A stretch of 64,000 bases of DNA, from NCBI GenBank assembly GCA_017438845.1, contig JAFRUO010000029.1, positions 98,231-162,230 on the forward strand, in the 5' to 3' direction. Within the stretch, counting starts at the first letter, position 1, and every line of letters begins with the position of its first letter. Source of the DNA: Clostridia bacterium. GTDB lineage: Bacteria; Bacillota; Clostridia; Oscillospirales; Acutalibacteraceae. Positions 8,989 through 17,466 of the stretch are shown one piece after another. Below the pieces are notes generated by a model that searched no databases, was not told the origin of the DNA, and saw only the letters and a program-made list of their open reading frames with translations. A program made the position numbers and the translations under genes.

Positions 8989-10602
8989 TTACTTGCCTTC
9001 GTTGAGAACAGCGAAGTTTTCCTTGTTTGCTTTATAAAGGTTTTTAAAGACCTTGTAGTTTCTGTCATAAACCGCCTTGTTAGCAAAGTTGGGCTTAAAG
9101 CTCTTTGTGGCGGGGATAAGCTTCTTTGCGTCGGTTATGTCACTGATAAGACCGACGCCTACGGCGATAACGATTGCCGCGCCGACTGCGCCGATATTCT
9201 GCGGAGAGTCAACGGTTTCAATTGTTTTGCCCGTGATGTCGGCAAGCATCTGACAGGTGATGTCGGAAAGCGCGCCGCCGCCGACAAAGCGAACCGTATC
9301 GGAGGTCTTGATTTTCTTGTCCTGAGCTTCAAGGAACCAGCGAAGATGGAAGCAAACGCCCTCGCTGACGGCTCTGATAAGCTCTGATTTCCCCGTGTCA
9401 AGGCTGATATTAAAGAACATACCTCTTGACTTTGAGTCCTCAAACGGACAGCGGTTACCGTGAAGCCACGGGGTAAAGATTACGCCGTTTGAGCCTGCGG
9501 GTACGGTGTCGACAACCGCCATCATATAGTCGTAAAGGTTGGTGTAAACCTTTTCAAAATCGCCTTTTGAATGACGCAGGTTATGCGTTTTGTCGAGGTA
9601 GATTTCAATTTCATCAAGCGCAAGATGGTCCTTAACCCACTCAACGCACTTGCCTGCGGTTTCAAGCTCGGCAAAATAGTTGTAATAGCCGTCCTTAACG
9701 CCGACTGCGCCGGCAATCATGGCGTTGGTATCAACGGTAGGCTTGTCAATAACGGTTGAAGCCCAGCCGGAGGTACCCTGATAAATATGAGTGTCGCCGA
9801 GCTCAACTGCGCCTGCGCCGACTCCGATTAGAGAAGCGTCGCTGCCGCCGCCGAATACGGGAGTTCCCTCCTCAAGTCCGAGCTCCTCGGCAGCCTTTTT
9901 GGTCAAAGTGCCGACCTTGTCGGTTGACTTGACTATCTTTGCAAGGTGGTTGGTGTCAATGCCTATCATCTTACACATCTGCTGACTCCAGCACTTGTTT
10001 TTAATGTCGTAAATCATTGTGGCAAAGGCTGAGTCGTGAGTCATAACGAACTCGCCTGTCATTCTTACAATAAGAGCCTCCTTAACGTCAAGCCATTTGT
10101 AAACACGCTTGAAAATTTCGGGCTCATTGTCCTGCACCCACTTGTATTTCCAAACCGGGTCCTTAACGCTCAGAGGAGCCGCACCCGTGCATTTAAGGGA
10201 TTCGAGCACCTTAAAAAGGTTGCCGCCTGCAATCTGCGGTCCGCCGCCGAAAACAGCCTTCATCTGGTCGCCTGCACGCTGGTCCATATAGCTGAAGGCT
10301 CTGCGGACGTGCCTGCCGTCCTTGTCAACAAGCACAACGCCCTGCGCCTGAGAGCAGAAGGAAATACCCGAAATGTCCTTGGGGTCGACTTTGGATTTCT
10401 TGATAACCTCCTTAGCAGAAGAGCACATAGCCTCCCACCATTCGTCGGGGTCCTGCTCGGCTCCGCCGTTAGGCATAACGTAAAGCTTGTAGCCCTCGCT
10501 TTTGGAAGCCAAAAGCTCAATTTTGTCGGAAACTGCGAAAACGCAGGTCTTAACGCCCGTAGTACCGATATCAAACGCGATTACATAAGTAGGGTTTACC
10601 AT
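8989..10602 (-). CDS. FGGY-family carbohydrate kinase (xylulokinase-like)
   Basis: A 537-residue sugar kinase that would phosphorylate a pentulose or related sugar with ATP in the cytoplasm. The N-terminus has the phosphate-1 loop FDIGTTGVKTCVF. A central GGGSDASLIGVGAGAV segment and the C-terminal FVGGGALSD adenosine motif match FGGY kinases. It is about 40 residues longer than typical XylB, so the substrate is uncertain. GGAGGAG precedes the ATG. It follows the TetR gene by 16 nt, so the regulator probably responds to its substrate or product. No isomerase, epimerase or transporter lies adjacent to help name the sugar. Confidence 0.85.
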   Translation of the reverse strand: MVNPTYVIAFDIGTTGVKTCVFAVSDKIELLASKSEGYKLYVMPNGGAEQDPDEWWEAMCSSAKEVIKKSKVDPKDISGISFCSQAQGVVLVDKDGRHVRRAFSYMDQRAGDQMKAVFGGGPQIAGGNLFKVLESLKCTGAAPLSVKDPVWKYKWVQDNEPEIFKRVYKWLDVKEALIVRMTGEFVMTHDSAFATMIYDIKNKCWSQQMCKMIGIDTNHLAKIVKSTDKVGTLTKKAAEELGLEEGTPVFGGGSDASLIGVGAGAVELGDTHIYQGTSGWASTVIDKPTVDTNAMIAGAVGVKDGYYNYFAELETAGKCVEWVKDHLALDEIEIYLDKTHNLRHSKGDFEKVYTNLYDYMMAVVDTVPAGSNGVIFTPWLHGNRCPFEDSKSRGMFFNISLDTGKSELIRAVSEGVCFHLRWFLEAQDKKIKTSDTVRFVGGGALSDITCQMLADITGKTIETVDSPQNIGAVGAAIVIAVGVGLISDITDAKKLIPATKSFKPNFANKAVYDRNYKVFKNLYKANKENFAVLNEGK

Positions 10603-10618
10603 ATTTATCTCCTCCGAA

Positions 10619-11272
10619 TTATTTTTTGAAAGCCGATTTAATAAACTTTAAGCACTGCTCAACCACAAAGTCGTCACGCTGAGGCGTGTCGTTGCCCGTA
10701 TAGATTTTAAAGCGCTCCTTGTAATAGTCGCAGGCGTAGGAAAACTGCAGGTTCATAAAGATGTTGTCGAGCAGATACGCCGCGAAGGCAGAGTCAATAT
10801 CCTCCCTGACGTCGCCCGTCTTTTTTCCCTGCTCGATTGCAAGGCGGTAGATTCGCGCAGTCATGCTTTCCATTTCGTAGGCAAACTGTGAGGCGAAACG
10901 AGGGTTGTTCTCGCTTGTCATAACATTGTAAAGCTTTACGAGAAGCACGTTTTCCTTTGAGCTTTTCTGAATAGTCCTGATAATTTTTTCAACCTTCAGC
11001 AATATGTCCTCGTCGCTTTGAGCAAGGTTTAAAAGCAACTCCTCCATAGAGGAAATGCTGTACTGAACTATCGTCAGAAACAGGTCCTGCTTGTTTTCAA
11101 AGTACTTGTAAAGCGAGCCGACGCTGACCTCGGCTTTTTTGGCAATGCTGTTGATATTGCCGTTTTCAAAGCCCTTCATGGCAAACTCCATGGTAGCGGC
11201 GTTGATAATTCGCTCTCTTTTTTCCTTTGAAATATTGTCAAAGGTCGGTTTATGATGCTTTTGCAGATCCAT
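10619..11272 (-). CDS. TetR/AcrR family transcriptional regulator
   Basis: A 217-residue TetR-type repressor. Residues about 15-62 form the helix-turn-helix domain (INAATMEFAMKGFENGNINSIAKKAEVSVGS split over the usual helices, then LYKYFENKQDLF). The remainder is an all-helical ligand and dimerisation domain with no specific signature. AGGTGA lies upstream of the ATG. It is the first gene of a two-gene unit with the FGGY kinase and has its own promoter at 11301-11330, so autoregulation is likely. The ligand cannot be told from the sequence. Confidence 0.9.
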   Translation of the reverse strand: MDLQKHHKPTFDNISKEKRERIINAATMEFAMKGFENGNINSIAKKAEVSVGSLYKYFENKQDLFLTIVQYSISSMEELLLNLAQSDEDILLKVEKIIRTIQKSSKENVLLVKLYNVMTSENNPRFASQFAYEMESMTARIYRLAIEQGKKTGDVREDIDSAFAAYLLDNIFMNLQFSYACDYYKERFKIYTGNDTPQRDDFVVEQCLKFIKSAFKK

Positions 11273-11300
11273 GCTGTCACCTGCCTTTTTTATCCTTTTT

Positions 11301-11330
11301 ATTTTACCATAAAACCAAATTGTCTTACAA
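11301..11330 (-). promoter_or_regulatory. sigma-A promoter of the tetR-kinase unit, with a small dyad
   Basis: Minus-strand TTGTAA (11325-11330), 18-nt spacer, TAAAAT (11301-11306). The -35 overlaps the small dyad TTGTaagACAA, a possible TetR operator. Confidence 0.55.
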
Positions 11331-11344
11331 GGAAAAACTGCCCT

Positions 11345-11567
11345 GTCGGGCGCATTTCTACATAATGGTGAATATCAGTTCATTTATTTGTGAAAAATGA
11401 CTATTGAAAAGGTGAATATTTGTTGTTCCTCACGACAGCAAACCGACCTTCTCCGACAAAAGCCAACCGCCGCAACAGAACGAGCTGCCGCGGCGGTCGG
11501 TATAGGAAAGATGAATGAAGAAGATCTAAATTGTAACGGACTGAATTGGAGCCTTGCGTGAAAACAG
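11345..11567. other. intergenic stretch with one GC-rich hairpin and no convincing gene
   Basis: The region holds an imperfect hairpin around 11465-11500 (accgccgc arms) that lacks a good T-run. It could end the sigma-factor operon, but weakly. I see no gene with a ribosome binding site here. Confidence 0.4.
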
Positions 11568-11663
11568 CTATTCACACATAACCGTCTCTGTGCTCCATGA
11601 ACTCAAGTTAAGTAAAACTAAAAATATAGCTATAATCACCAGAGATACTGTTCGTTTTTTCAT
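11568..11663 (-). CDS. 31-residue hydrophobic peptide at the end of the ECF sigma operon
   Basis: A short frame of 31 codons, ATG 11663 to TAG 11568, with AAGGAGT 4 nt before the ATG. It begins MKKRTVSLV, continues as one hydrophobic segment (about residues 6-20) and ends WSTETVMCE. It looks like a signal peptide or a single-pass membrane peptide. It starts 15 nt after the stop of the membrane-anchored partner gene, so it belongs to the same transcript. It may be a real small protein or the remnant of a longer secreted gene; I know no homologue. Confidence 0.45.
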   Translation of the reverse strand: MKKRTVSLVIIAIFLVLLNLSSWSTETVMCE

Positions 11664-11678
11664 AAGACTCCTTACTGT

Positions 11679-12479
11679 TTAATCCAATTCCATATCATGA
11701 ATACCATTCACATTTGCGGTTTGAACATAGTCAAGTTTCTCAAGGACAGCAATTGCATCTAAAACCTCTTGTTTTCCCGGATTAGTTAAATAGAGTGTCA
11801 GAATTGGACGAAAAGCAGGATTGTCCCTGTTCTTGCCCGAATGATCCTCAACAGATTTCAAGCTTACGCCGGGAAAATCGTCAACAGTAAACACTTTATC
11901 TGCGCTGAATGCTGAACGCTTAATCATTACCAAAATACAATCTTCAGTATAATTGTCTTCCAAAGTTGCACAACAATAAAACTTTTCATCATTTTTGATT
12001 TTTTCATCTATGAGCATTTGCTCCTCAACAGTAAGAGTGCCGTCATGCATTTTTTTGGAAAGAATATAGTTTTCGGAGTTTAATATGTCCTGTGACCTTG
12101 TCGGGGGTTCTGTTTTATTTGCCGAACTTTCCTGCTTGTTTTCTTGTTCGGTAACAACCTCGGTTGGTTTTTCAACCTCTTTCTCATTTACCTTTTGATT
12201 GTCTGCTATATTGTTTACTTTCTTTGCTGCTTCGGTTGTTGCTGTTCTGACAGTAACCTGCTCATGGGTGATTTCATTTCTTTCGTCGCTTTTAATTCTG
12301 TCTTTAAGCATAAAGCTCGTTCCTGCAACAGCTACTATTGCAAAAACGGCAACAAGACCTGCAAGAGTACGCTTGCGCCTGCTTCTCTGCGCCGAAACTG
12401 CCGAAGCAACCTTCAGCTTTGTCTTTTCCTTAACCTCCTCATTCGGTTCCGAGGAATTAATATAATCATTGTAGTTCAT
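11679..12479 (-). CDS. membrane-anchored regulator, probable anti-sigma partner of the ECF sigma factor
   Basis: A 266-residue protein starting at ATG 12479 behind AAAGGAGA; an upstream TTG in frame has no such site. Residues 1-40 are cytoplasmic and basic (QRSRRKRT). One transmembrane segment at about 42-58 (LAGLVAVFAIVAVAGTSFML) is followed by a Thr/Glu-rich linker. The C-terminal domain of about 85 residues (ILVMIKRSAF to the end) has an alternating beta-alpha pattern. It overlaps the end of the sigma gene by 14 nt, so the two are translationally coupled. This arrangement fits an ECF anti-sigma factor, but no zinc HxxxCxxC motif is present, so the exact mechanism is unknown. Confidence 0.6.
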   Translation of the reverse strand: MNYNDYINSSEPNEEVKEKTKLKVASAVSAQRSRRKRTLAGLVAVFAIVAVAGTSFMLKDRIKSDERNEITHEQVTVRTATTEAAKKVNNIADNQKVNEKEVEKPTEVVTEQENKQESSANKTEPPTRSQDILNSENYILSKKMHDGTLTVEEQMLIDEKIKNDEKFYCCATLEDNYTEDCILVMIKRSAFSADKVFTVDDFPGVSLKSVEDHSGKNRDNPAFRPILTLYLTNPGKQEVLDAIAVLEKLDYVQTANVNGIHDMELD

Positions 12480-12975
12480 ATTCTTTCTCCTTTTCAAGAT
12501 TTGTTCGGAGGGTTTGTCTTGCCCTGCTCAGAACGGATTTAACTGTGTTTTCCTTCATTTTGAGAATCTCGGATATTTCGCTTATTTTGTAGCCCTCATA
12601 ATAGTGAAGATATATGCAGGTTCTCTGCTCCGGGCTGAGCTTTTTAAGCTCACGCTCAAAGTCAATCTGCATTTCGCTGTCCTTTTCAAACGTCTGTTCT
12701 CCGACGGTGCCGTCAAAAAGCTCCGTTTCCCTCGACTTCGGCGAGGTAAGACGGTTTTTACAGCAGTTAACGGTAACACGGATAAGCCACGCCTTTTCGT
12801 GCTCGCCGTCCTTAAAGCGCTTGTTCCCCGTAAAAAGCTTTACGAACACCTCCTGAACAACATCCTCTGCAGCGTCTGCGTCCAGAAGATACTGGTTAGC
12901 CGTGCGAAAAAGCAGCTTTGAGTACCTTTGATATTTTTCTTCAAATTCGTTTTCGTTAAACGCGCGTTTTTTCAA
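12466..12975 (-). CDS. ECF-type RNA polymerase sigma factor
   Basis: A 169-residue sigma-70 factor reduced to regions 2 and 4. Region 2 (about residues 15-85) contains YSKLLFRTANQYL and DAAEDVVQEVFVKLF. Region 4 (about 110-160) contains LSPEQRTCIYLHYYEGYKISEIS and an HTH with ENTVKSVLSRARQTLR. Region 3 is absent, as in ECF factors. The start is TTG 12975, 8-9 nt after GAGGGGAG; an ATG in between is out of frame. It heads an operon with a membrane-anchored partner, so it probably answers an envelope signal. A candidate self-recognised promoter lies directly upstream. Confidence 0.9.
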   Translation of the reverse strand: MKKRAFNENEFEEKYQRYSKLLFRTANQYLLDADAAEDVVQEVFVKLFTGNKRFKDGEHEKAWLIRVTVNCCKNRLTSPKSRETELFDGTVGEQTFEKDSEMQIDFERELKKLSPEQRTCIYLHYYEGYKISEISEILKMKENTVKSVLSRARQTLRTNLEKEKEYELQ

Positions 12976-12997
12976 AGCATCAACTCCCCTCTGTTAT

Positions 12998-13027
12998 ATA
13001 CACAATTCAGAAGGCAAAAAGGTTGCA
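12998..13027 (-). promoter_or_regulatory. candidate ECF-dependent autoregulatory promoter
   Basis: Minus-strand TGCAACC (13021-13027), 17-nt spacer, GTGTAT (12998-13003), just before the sigma gene. The AAC core of the -35 resembles ECF promoters. A sigma-A-like TATAAT further upstream (near 13044) is an alternative. Confidence 0.4.
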
Positions 13028-13125
13028 TTAATCAGCGATTTTCTTTTTTATTATATCAAATATTTCCATATAATCACAGCCGCCGAAGCAAAGAAGCCTT
13101 TCTTAATAAAAAATATATTTTCTTT

Positions 13126-13154
13126 TTGATATAATGCGTGTATTATGATATACT
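13126..13154 (+). promoter_or_regulatory. sigma-A promoter of the GH3 gene
   Basis: TTGATA (13126-13131), 17-nt spacer, TATACT (13149-13154), 24 nt before the GH3 start codon. Confidence 0.7.
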
Positions 13155-13177
13155 GTGCTTATAAAAGGAGGCGTACT

Positions 13178-15610
13178 ATGAAGCTTATTAACAAAATCAT
13201 CCGCAAGGTCACCGCAAGCGAGCTTGCTCAGGCGACAGTCGGCGGTATAATCGAGGGCGAAACAGACGCTCATTTTGCCGCACTGATAAGGCAGGCGGGC
13301 TCGGACGGGTGCGTACTGCTTAAAAACAATGACGGTGTTCTTCCGTTTAATAAAAACGACAATGTCGCAGTTTTCGGCAGAGTTCAGAACGACTGGTTTT
13401 ATGTCGGCAACGGCTCGGGCGGCGATGTCTGCGTGCCTTACAGGACAAGCCTTATAGAGGGAATTGAAAAAAACAGCTCCTTCAAAATTAATCAGGGGCT
13501 TAAAATAATATATAGAAAGTGGTCGGCGGACAAGAAAAACATTGTTGACCCGGGCTTCTGGGCGCACTGGCCGAGATTTTACCCCGAAATGCCTTTGAGC
13601 CGTGAAACCGTAAAGCGCTCTGCACAGCTTAGCAACAAGGCGCTTGTGGTTATCGGTCGCAGTGCCGGCGAGGACAGAGAAAATGTGCTTGAAAAAGGCA
13701 GCTTTTTCCTCACAAAGCAGGAAAAGAATATGCTCGACAAGGTCACTGCAGAGTTTGACAAGGTGGTACTGCTGCTTAACATAGGCTCGGTTATCGACTT
13801 TTCGGAAATTGAAGGCTACGGCGACAAGATAAGCTCCGTCATGATAGTCTGGCAGGGCGGTATGGAAAGCGGCAATTCGGTTGCGGACGTGCTTTCGGGC
13901 AAGGTTTCCCCGAGCGGCAGACTTACCGACACCGTTGCAAAAAAATATGAGGATTACCCCAGCTCGGACAACTTCGGAAGCAAAGGAAAGAATTATTACA
14001 AAGAGGACATTTTTGTAGGCTACAGGTATTTTGAAACCTTTGCGCCCGAAAAGGTGCTTTATGAATTCGGCTTCGGTCTTTCGTACACGGACTTTGAAAC
14101 TAAAAAGCTTTCCGCAAAGCGTGAAGGCAGGAATGTCAGCATTACTCTCAGCGTGACAAACACAGGCTCGGTTTCGGGAAAAGAGGTCGTTCAGCTTTAT
14201 GCGGAATGTCCGCAGGGCGTTCTCGGCAAGCCTGCAAGGGTGCTTGTCGACTTTAAAAAGACTTCACTGTTAGAGCCCGGTCAAAGTGAGAAAATCGAAT
14301 TTTGCGTTCCGCAGTACAGCTATGCTTCATACGACGACAGCGGCGTTACGGGCAACCTGAACTGCTATGTGCTTGAAAAGGGCAAATACAGCTTTTATTG
14401 CGGCACAAGCGTAAGAAAGTGCGAAAAGGTTTTAAGCTACACACTCGCCGACGACACCGTTATTGAGCGCCTCAGCGAACAGCTTGCAATAAAGCCCGAG
14501 GACGAGTTTGAACGCATACACGCTTCCGCTACGGGCTACGGAGCGCCGCTTATGAAAAATGAGGGCGTGCCTGTCAGAAGAGTTAATTTAAAGGACAGAA
14601 TTTCATCCGCTCTGCCCGAGGGTAAAAAAATCACCGGGGACAAAGGCATAAAGCTTTCCGACGTAAAAAAAGGAAAGGCGACACTCGACAGTTTTGTTGC
14701 TCAGCTCAGCCTTAACGAGCTTGAGAGCATTACCAGAGGTGAGGGCATGATGAACTCAGCCCACGGCGCAAAGGGTAACGCAGGTATTTTTGCAGGCGTT
14801 TCGGACTCACTGAGAGAAAAGGGCATTCCGCCTATTACCACAACCGACGGTCCGTCAGGCATCAGATTGCTGAGCTCCTGCTCTCTCCTCCCCTGCGGCA
14901 CTGCGCTTGCCTGCACCTGGGACACAGAGCTTGTTGGGGAGCTTTTCACCGAGATGGGAAAGGAAATGGTGTCAAGAGGCAGCGACGTGCTCCTGGCTCC
15001 CGGTATGAACATACACCGCAGTCACCTCTGCGGCAGAAACTTCGAATACTATTCCGAGGATCCTTTGATTACGGGAAAAATTGCCGCCGCAACGGTAAAC
15101 GGAATACAGTCGCAGGGCGTTTCGGCGTGCCCGAAGCACTTTGCCTGTAACAATCAGGAATACAGCCGAATTTACACGGACTCAATTGTTTCCCAGAGGG
15201 CGCTCAGAGAAATCTATTTAAAGGGCTTTGAAATCTGCGTTAAGGAAGCCGCGCCAAAGTGCATTATGACGAGCTATAACAAGATTAACGGAGTATGGAG
15301 CCACTACAACTACGAGCTTTGCACTGAAATTCTGAGAAAAGAGTGGGGCTACGGCGGTATGGTTATGACCGACTGGTGGATGAGATATGCCCCGAGTCCG
15401 GAGTTTCCAAATGTAAACGGCAACGCTTACAGGGTAAGGGCGCAGGTTGACGTGCTTATGCCCGGTGCGAGAACAGCGGTAAGCAAGACCGCCGAGAACG
15501 ACGGCACCCTGCTTTCAAGCTACGGCGAGGAGGGCGGAATTACGCTCGGTGAAATCCAAAGAAGTGCAAAGAATGTGCTGAATTTTGCATTGAACAGTAA
15601 CAGAATATAA
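13178..15610 (+). CDS. glycoside hydrolase family 3 beta-glycosidase with permuted domain order
   Basis: An 810-residue GH3 enzyme cleaving beta-linked sugars from oligosaccharides. The start is ATG 13178 behind AAAAGGAGG. Domain order is inverted. First comes the alpha/beta sandwich (about 30-275: SDGCVLLKNNDGVLPF, SGRLTDTVA). Then a fibronectin III-like domain (about 300-390: FGFGLSYTDFE, NTGSVSGKEVVQLY). Last is the TIM barrel (about 500-800: DGPSGIRL, CPKHFACNNQE, MVMTDWW). The Asp in VMTDWW is the expected nucleophile. No signal peptide, so it should act in the cytoplasm on imported sugars. This order is known in some ruminal clostridial beta-glucosidases; the specific substrate is not evident. 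It is monocistronic and ends at a strong terminator. Confidence 0.92.
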   Translation: MKLINKIIRKVTASELAQATVGGIIEGETDAHFAALIRQAGSDGCVLLKNNDGVLPFNKNDNVAVFGRVQNDWFYVGNGSGGDVCVPYRTSLIEGIEKNSSFKINQGLKIIYRKWSADKKNIVDPGFWAHWPRFYPEMPLSRETVKRSAQLSNKALVVIGRSAGEDRENVLEKGSFFLTKQEKNMLDKVTAEFDKVVLLLNIGSVIDFSEIEGYGDKISSVMIVWQGGMESGNSVADVLSGKVSPSGRLTDTVAKKYEDYPSSDNFGSKGKNYYKEDIFVGYRYFETFAPEKVLYEFGFGLSYTDFETKKLSAKREGRNVSITLSVTNTGSVSGKEVVQLYAECPQGVLGKPARVLVDFKKTSLLEPGQSEKIEFCVPQYSYASYDDSGVTGNLNCYVLEKGKYSFYCGTSVRKCEKVLSYTLADDTVIERLSEQLAIKPEDEFERIHASATGYGAPLMKNEGVPVRRVNLKDRISSALPEGKKITGDKGIKLSDVKKGKATLDSFVAQLSLNELESITRGEGMMNSAHGAKGNAGIFAGVSDSLREKGIPPITTTDGPSGIRLLSSCSLLPCGTALACTWDTELVGELFTEMGKEMVSRGSDVLLAPGMNIHRSHLCGRNFEYYSEDPLITGKIAAATVNGIQSQGVSACPKHFACNNQEYSRIYTDSIVSQRALREIYLKGFEICVKEAAPKCIMTSYNKINGVWSHYNYELCTEILRKEWGYGGMVMTDWWMRYAPSPEFPNVNGNAYRVRAQVDVLMPGARTAVSKTAENDGTLLSSYGEEGGITLGEIQRSAKNVLNFALNSNRI

Positions 15611-15627
15611 TTTAAGGCATAAAAAAG

Positions 15628-15657
15628 CACCCGATTCCAAACGGAGTCGGGTGTTTT
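15628..15657. terminator. bidirectional terminator between GH3 and trpB2
   Basis: An 11-bp stem (15628-15638 with 15643-15653, one G-U pair) and loop aaac; TTTT follows on the plus strand and an A-run precedes it, so it serves both converging genes. Confidence 0.88.
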
Positions 15658-15669
15658 CTTTAAAATAAA

Positions 15670-17043
15670 TCAGTCAACCTTGGGAAGCTTTGCTCTGTAC
15701 TTTTCAAGCTCTTCGTCGGTGGGGATATAGTCGTCCATCTTGCCGTCGTGGAACTTTTCATATGCAACCATATCGAAATAGCCCGTGCCGGTAAGACCGA
15801 ATACGATAGTCTTTTCCTCGCCTGTTTCCTTGCACTTGAGTGCTTCGTCAATCGCAACTCTGATAGCGTGTGAGCTTTCGGGTGCGGGAAGAATGCCCTC
15901 AACCCTTGCGAACTGCTCGGCAGCCTCAAAGACCTTTGTCTGCTCAACGGAAACAGCCTTCATAAGTCCGTCGTCATAAAGCTGAGAAAGTATGGGGCTC
16001 ATGCCGTGATAACGGAGTCCGCCTGCGTGGTTTGCAGAGGGAATAAAGTCAGAACCGAGAGTATACATCTTAGCAAGCGGGCAAACCATGCCAGTGTCGG
16101 CAAAGTCGTATGCATAAACGCCTCTTGTAAAGCTCGGACAGCTTGCAGGCTCAACTGCGATAATCTCATAGTCCGCTTCGCCTCTGAGCTTTTCGCCCAT
16201 AAAGGGTGAAATAAGTCCGCCGAGGTTTGAGCCGCCGCCTGCACAGCCGATTATCATATCTGGCTTGATGCCGTACTTGTCAAGAGCCGCCTTGGTTTCA
16301 AGACCGATAACCGACTGATGAAGAAGTACCTGATTGAGGACGGAGCCGAGAACATATCTGTAGCCGGGATTCTTAACGGCAACCTCAACCGCTTCGCTGA
16401 TTGCACAGCCAAGTGAGCCTGTCGTGCCGGGATGCTCGGCGTTAATCTTTTTGCCGATTTCGGTTTCCATTGACGGAGAGGGAGTTACGCTTGCGCCGTA
16501 AACCCTCATAACCTCACGTCTGAAGGGCTTCTGCTCGTAAGAAACCTTTACCATATATACCTTACAGTCAAGTCCGAAGTATGAGCAAGCCATTGAAAGA
16601 GCCGTGCCCCACTGTCCTGCTCCGGTCTCGGTGGTAACGCCCTTGAGGCCCTGCTTCTTGGCGTAATATGCCTGAGCGATAGCGGAATTAAGCTTGTGTG
16701 AGCCTGAGGTGTTGTTGCCTTCAAACTTGTAATAAATCTTTGCGGGTGTGCCGAGCTTCTCCTCAAGGCAATATGCTCTTACAAGCGGAGAAGGTCTGTA
16801 CATTTTGTAAAATTCCCTGATTTCCTCGGGGATTTCAATATAAGCGTTGTCGTTGTCAAGCTCCTGCGCTACAAGGTCGGCGCAGAATACGCCGCCGAGC
16901 TCCTCAGCCGTCATAGGCTCGTGTGTGCCAGGGTTAAGAAGCGGAGCCGGTTTGTTTTTCATATCTGCACGGACATTGTACCATGCCTTCGGCATCTCGC
17001 TTTCTTCAAGATAAATCTTGTAGGGTATTTTGTTTTCTGACAT
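15670..17043 (-). CDS. trpB: TrpB2-type tryptophan synthase beta-like PLP enzyme
   Basis: A 457-residue PLP enzyme expected to make tryptophan from indole and serine. SGSHKLNSA (about residue 112) carries the PLP-binding Lys, GAGQWGTALS follows, and CAGGGSNLGG (about 264) is the phosphate loop. The long N-terminus (YLEESEMPKAWYNVRADM) and length above 440 identify the TrpB2 group rather than classical TrpB1 (about 400). No trpA or other trp gene is adjacent, so it probably salvages free indole; some TrpB2-like proteins have other roles. It is preceded by a T-box leader whose features predict tRNA-Trp, which supports a tryptophan role. Confidence 0.9.
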   Translation of the reverse strand: MSENKIPYKIYLEESEMPKAWYNVRADMKNKPAPLLNPGTHEPMTAEELGGVFCADLVAQELDNDNAYIEIPEEIREFYKMYRPSPLVRAYCLEEKLGTPAKIYYKFEGNNTSGSHKLNSAIAQAYYAKKQGLKGVTTETGAGQWGTALSMACSYFGLDCKVYMVKVSYEQKPFRREVMRVYGASVTPSPSMETEIGKKINAEHPGTTGSLGCAISEAVEVAVKNPGYRYVLGSVLNQVLLHQSVIGLETKAALDKYGIKPDMIIGCAGGGSNLGGLISPFMGEKLRGEADYEIIAVEPASCPSFTRGVYAYDFADTGMVCPLAKMYTLGSDFIPSANHAGGLRYHGMSPILSQLYDDGLMKAVSVEQTKVFEAAEQFARVEGILPAPESSHAIRVAIDEALKCKETGEEKTIVFGLTGTGYFDMVAYEKFHDGKMDDYIPTDEELEKYRAKLPKVD

Positions 17044-17125
17044 AGTATTTTCCTCCTTCTGGAAAAATTAATATTTTAAGAATCTGCTTTGCCGTGCAAG
17101 ACAGAAACTTATGTGCTAAATAAAA

Positions 17126-17390
17126 AACCTGTCCCATAAAATGGGACAGGATAAATTACCTGCGGTGCCACCCAAGTTGGCGAAAATCGCCCTCTCTGCC
17201 TCATACTGTCATATGAGCTGTACTGTAACGGGTACACCCCGTCGGTTACTACTTGCTTTCGCTTTCGGCCGCCCTCATAAGTCCATTCACCGGTTACTCC
17301 CCTGCCGCATTTCCACTGCCAGCGGCTCTCTGTGAGCTTCGTAAAGGGTTACTACTCTTAATCATTGGTTTGACGTGTCGTCTTTTTTAT
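17126..17390 (-). promoter_or_regulatory. T-box riboswitch leader, tRNA-Trp specific
   Basis: The minus-strand leader has the T-box sequence GGGTGGCACCGCA (17161-17173) and a terminator stem CCTGTCCCAT / ATGGGACAGG (17128-17150) followed by a T-run. In stem I the sequence GAA-TGG-ACT places a TGG specifier at 17283-17285. The antiterminator bulge reads TGGC, which pairs with a tRNA ending GCCA, that is discriminator G as in bacterial tRNA-Trp. Uncharged tRNA-Trp should allow read-through into trpB2. Confidence 0.93.
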
Positions 17391-17419
17391 AAAATATCAC
17401 TATTCTTTTTGTTTGTCAA
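17391..17419 (-). promoter_or_regulatory. sigma-A promoter of the Trp T-box leader
   Basis: Minus-strand TTGACA (17414-17419), 17-nt spacer, TATTTT (17391-17396). The -35 is perfect and the -10 imperfect. Confidence 0.65.
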
Positions 17420-17466
17420 CAAAAATTGCGAAAAAACACATATTTTTTCAAGCTGACGATTACGGG

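Noticed and set aside
10036..10629. A 197-codon plus-strand frame opposite the FGGY kinase
   Set aside because: Antisense shadow; composition is that of a reversed coding strand and there is no promoter or ribosome site.
11465..11500. GC-rich hairpin as a definite terminator of the sigma operon
   Set aside because: The loop is long and imperfect, and the T-run after the stem is weak, so I only note it.
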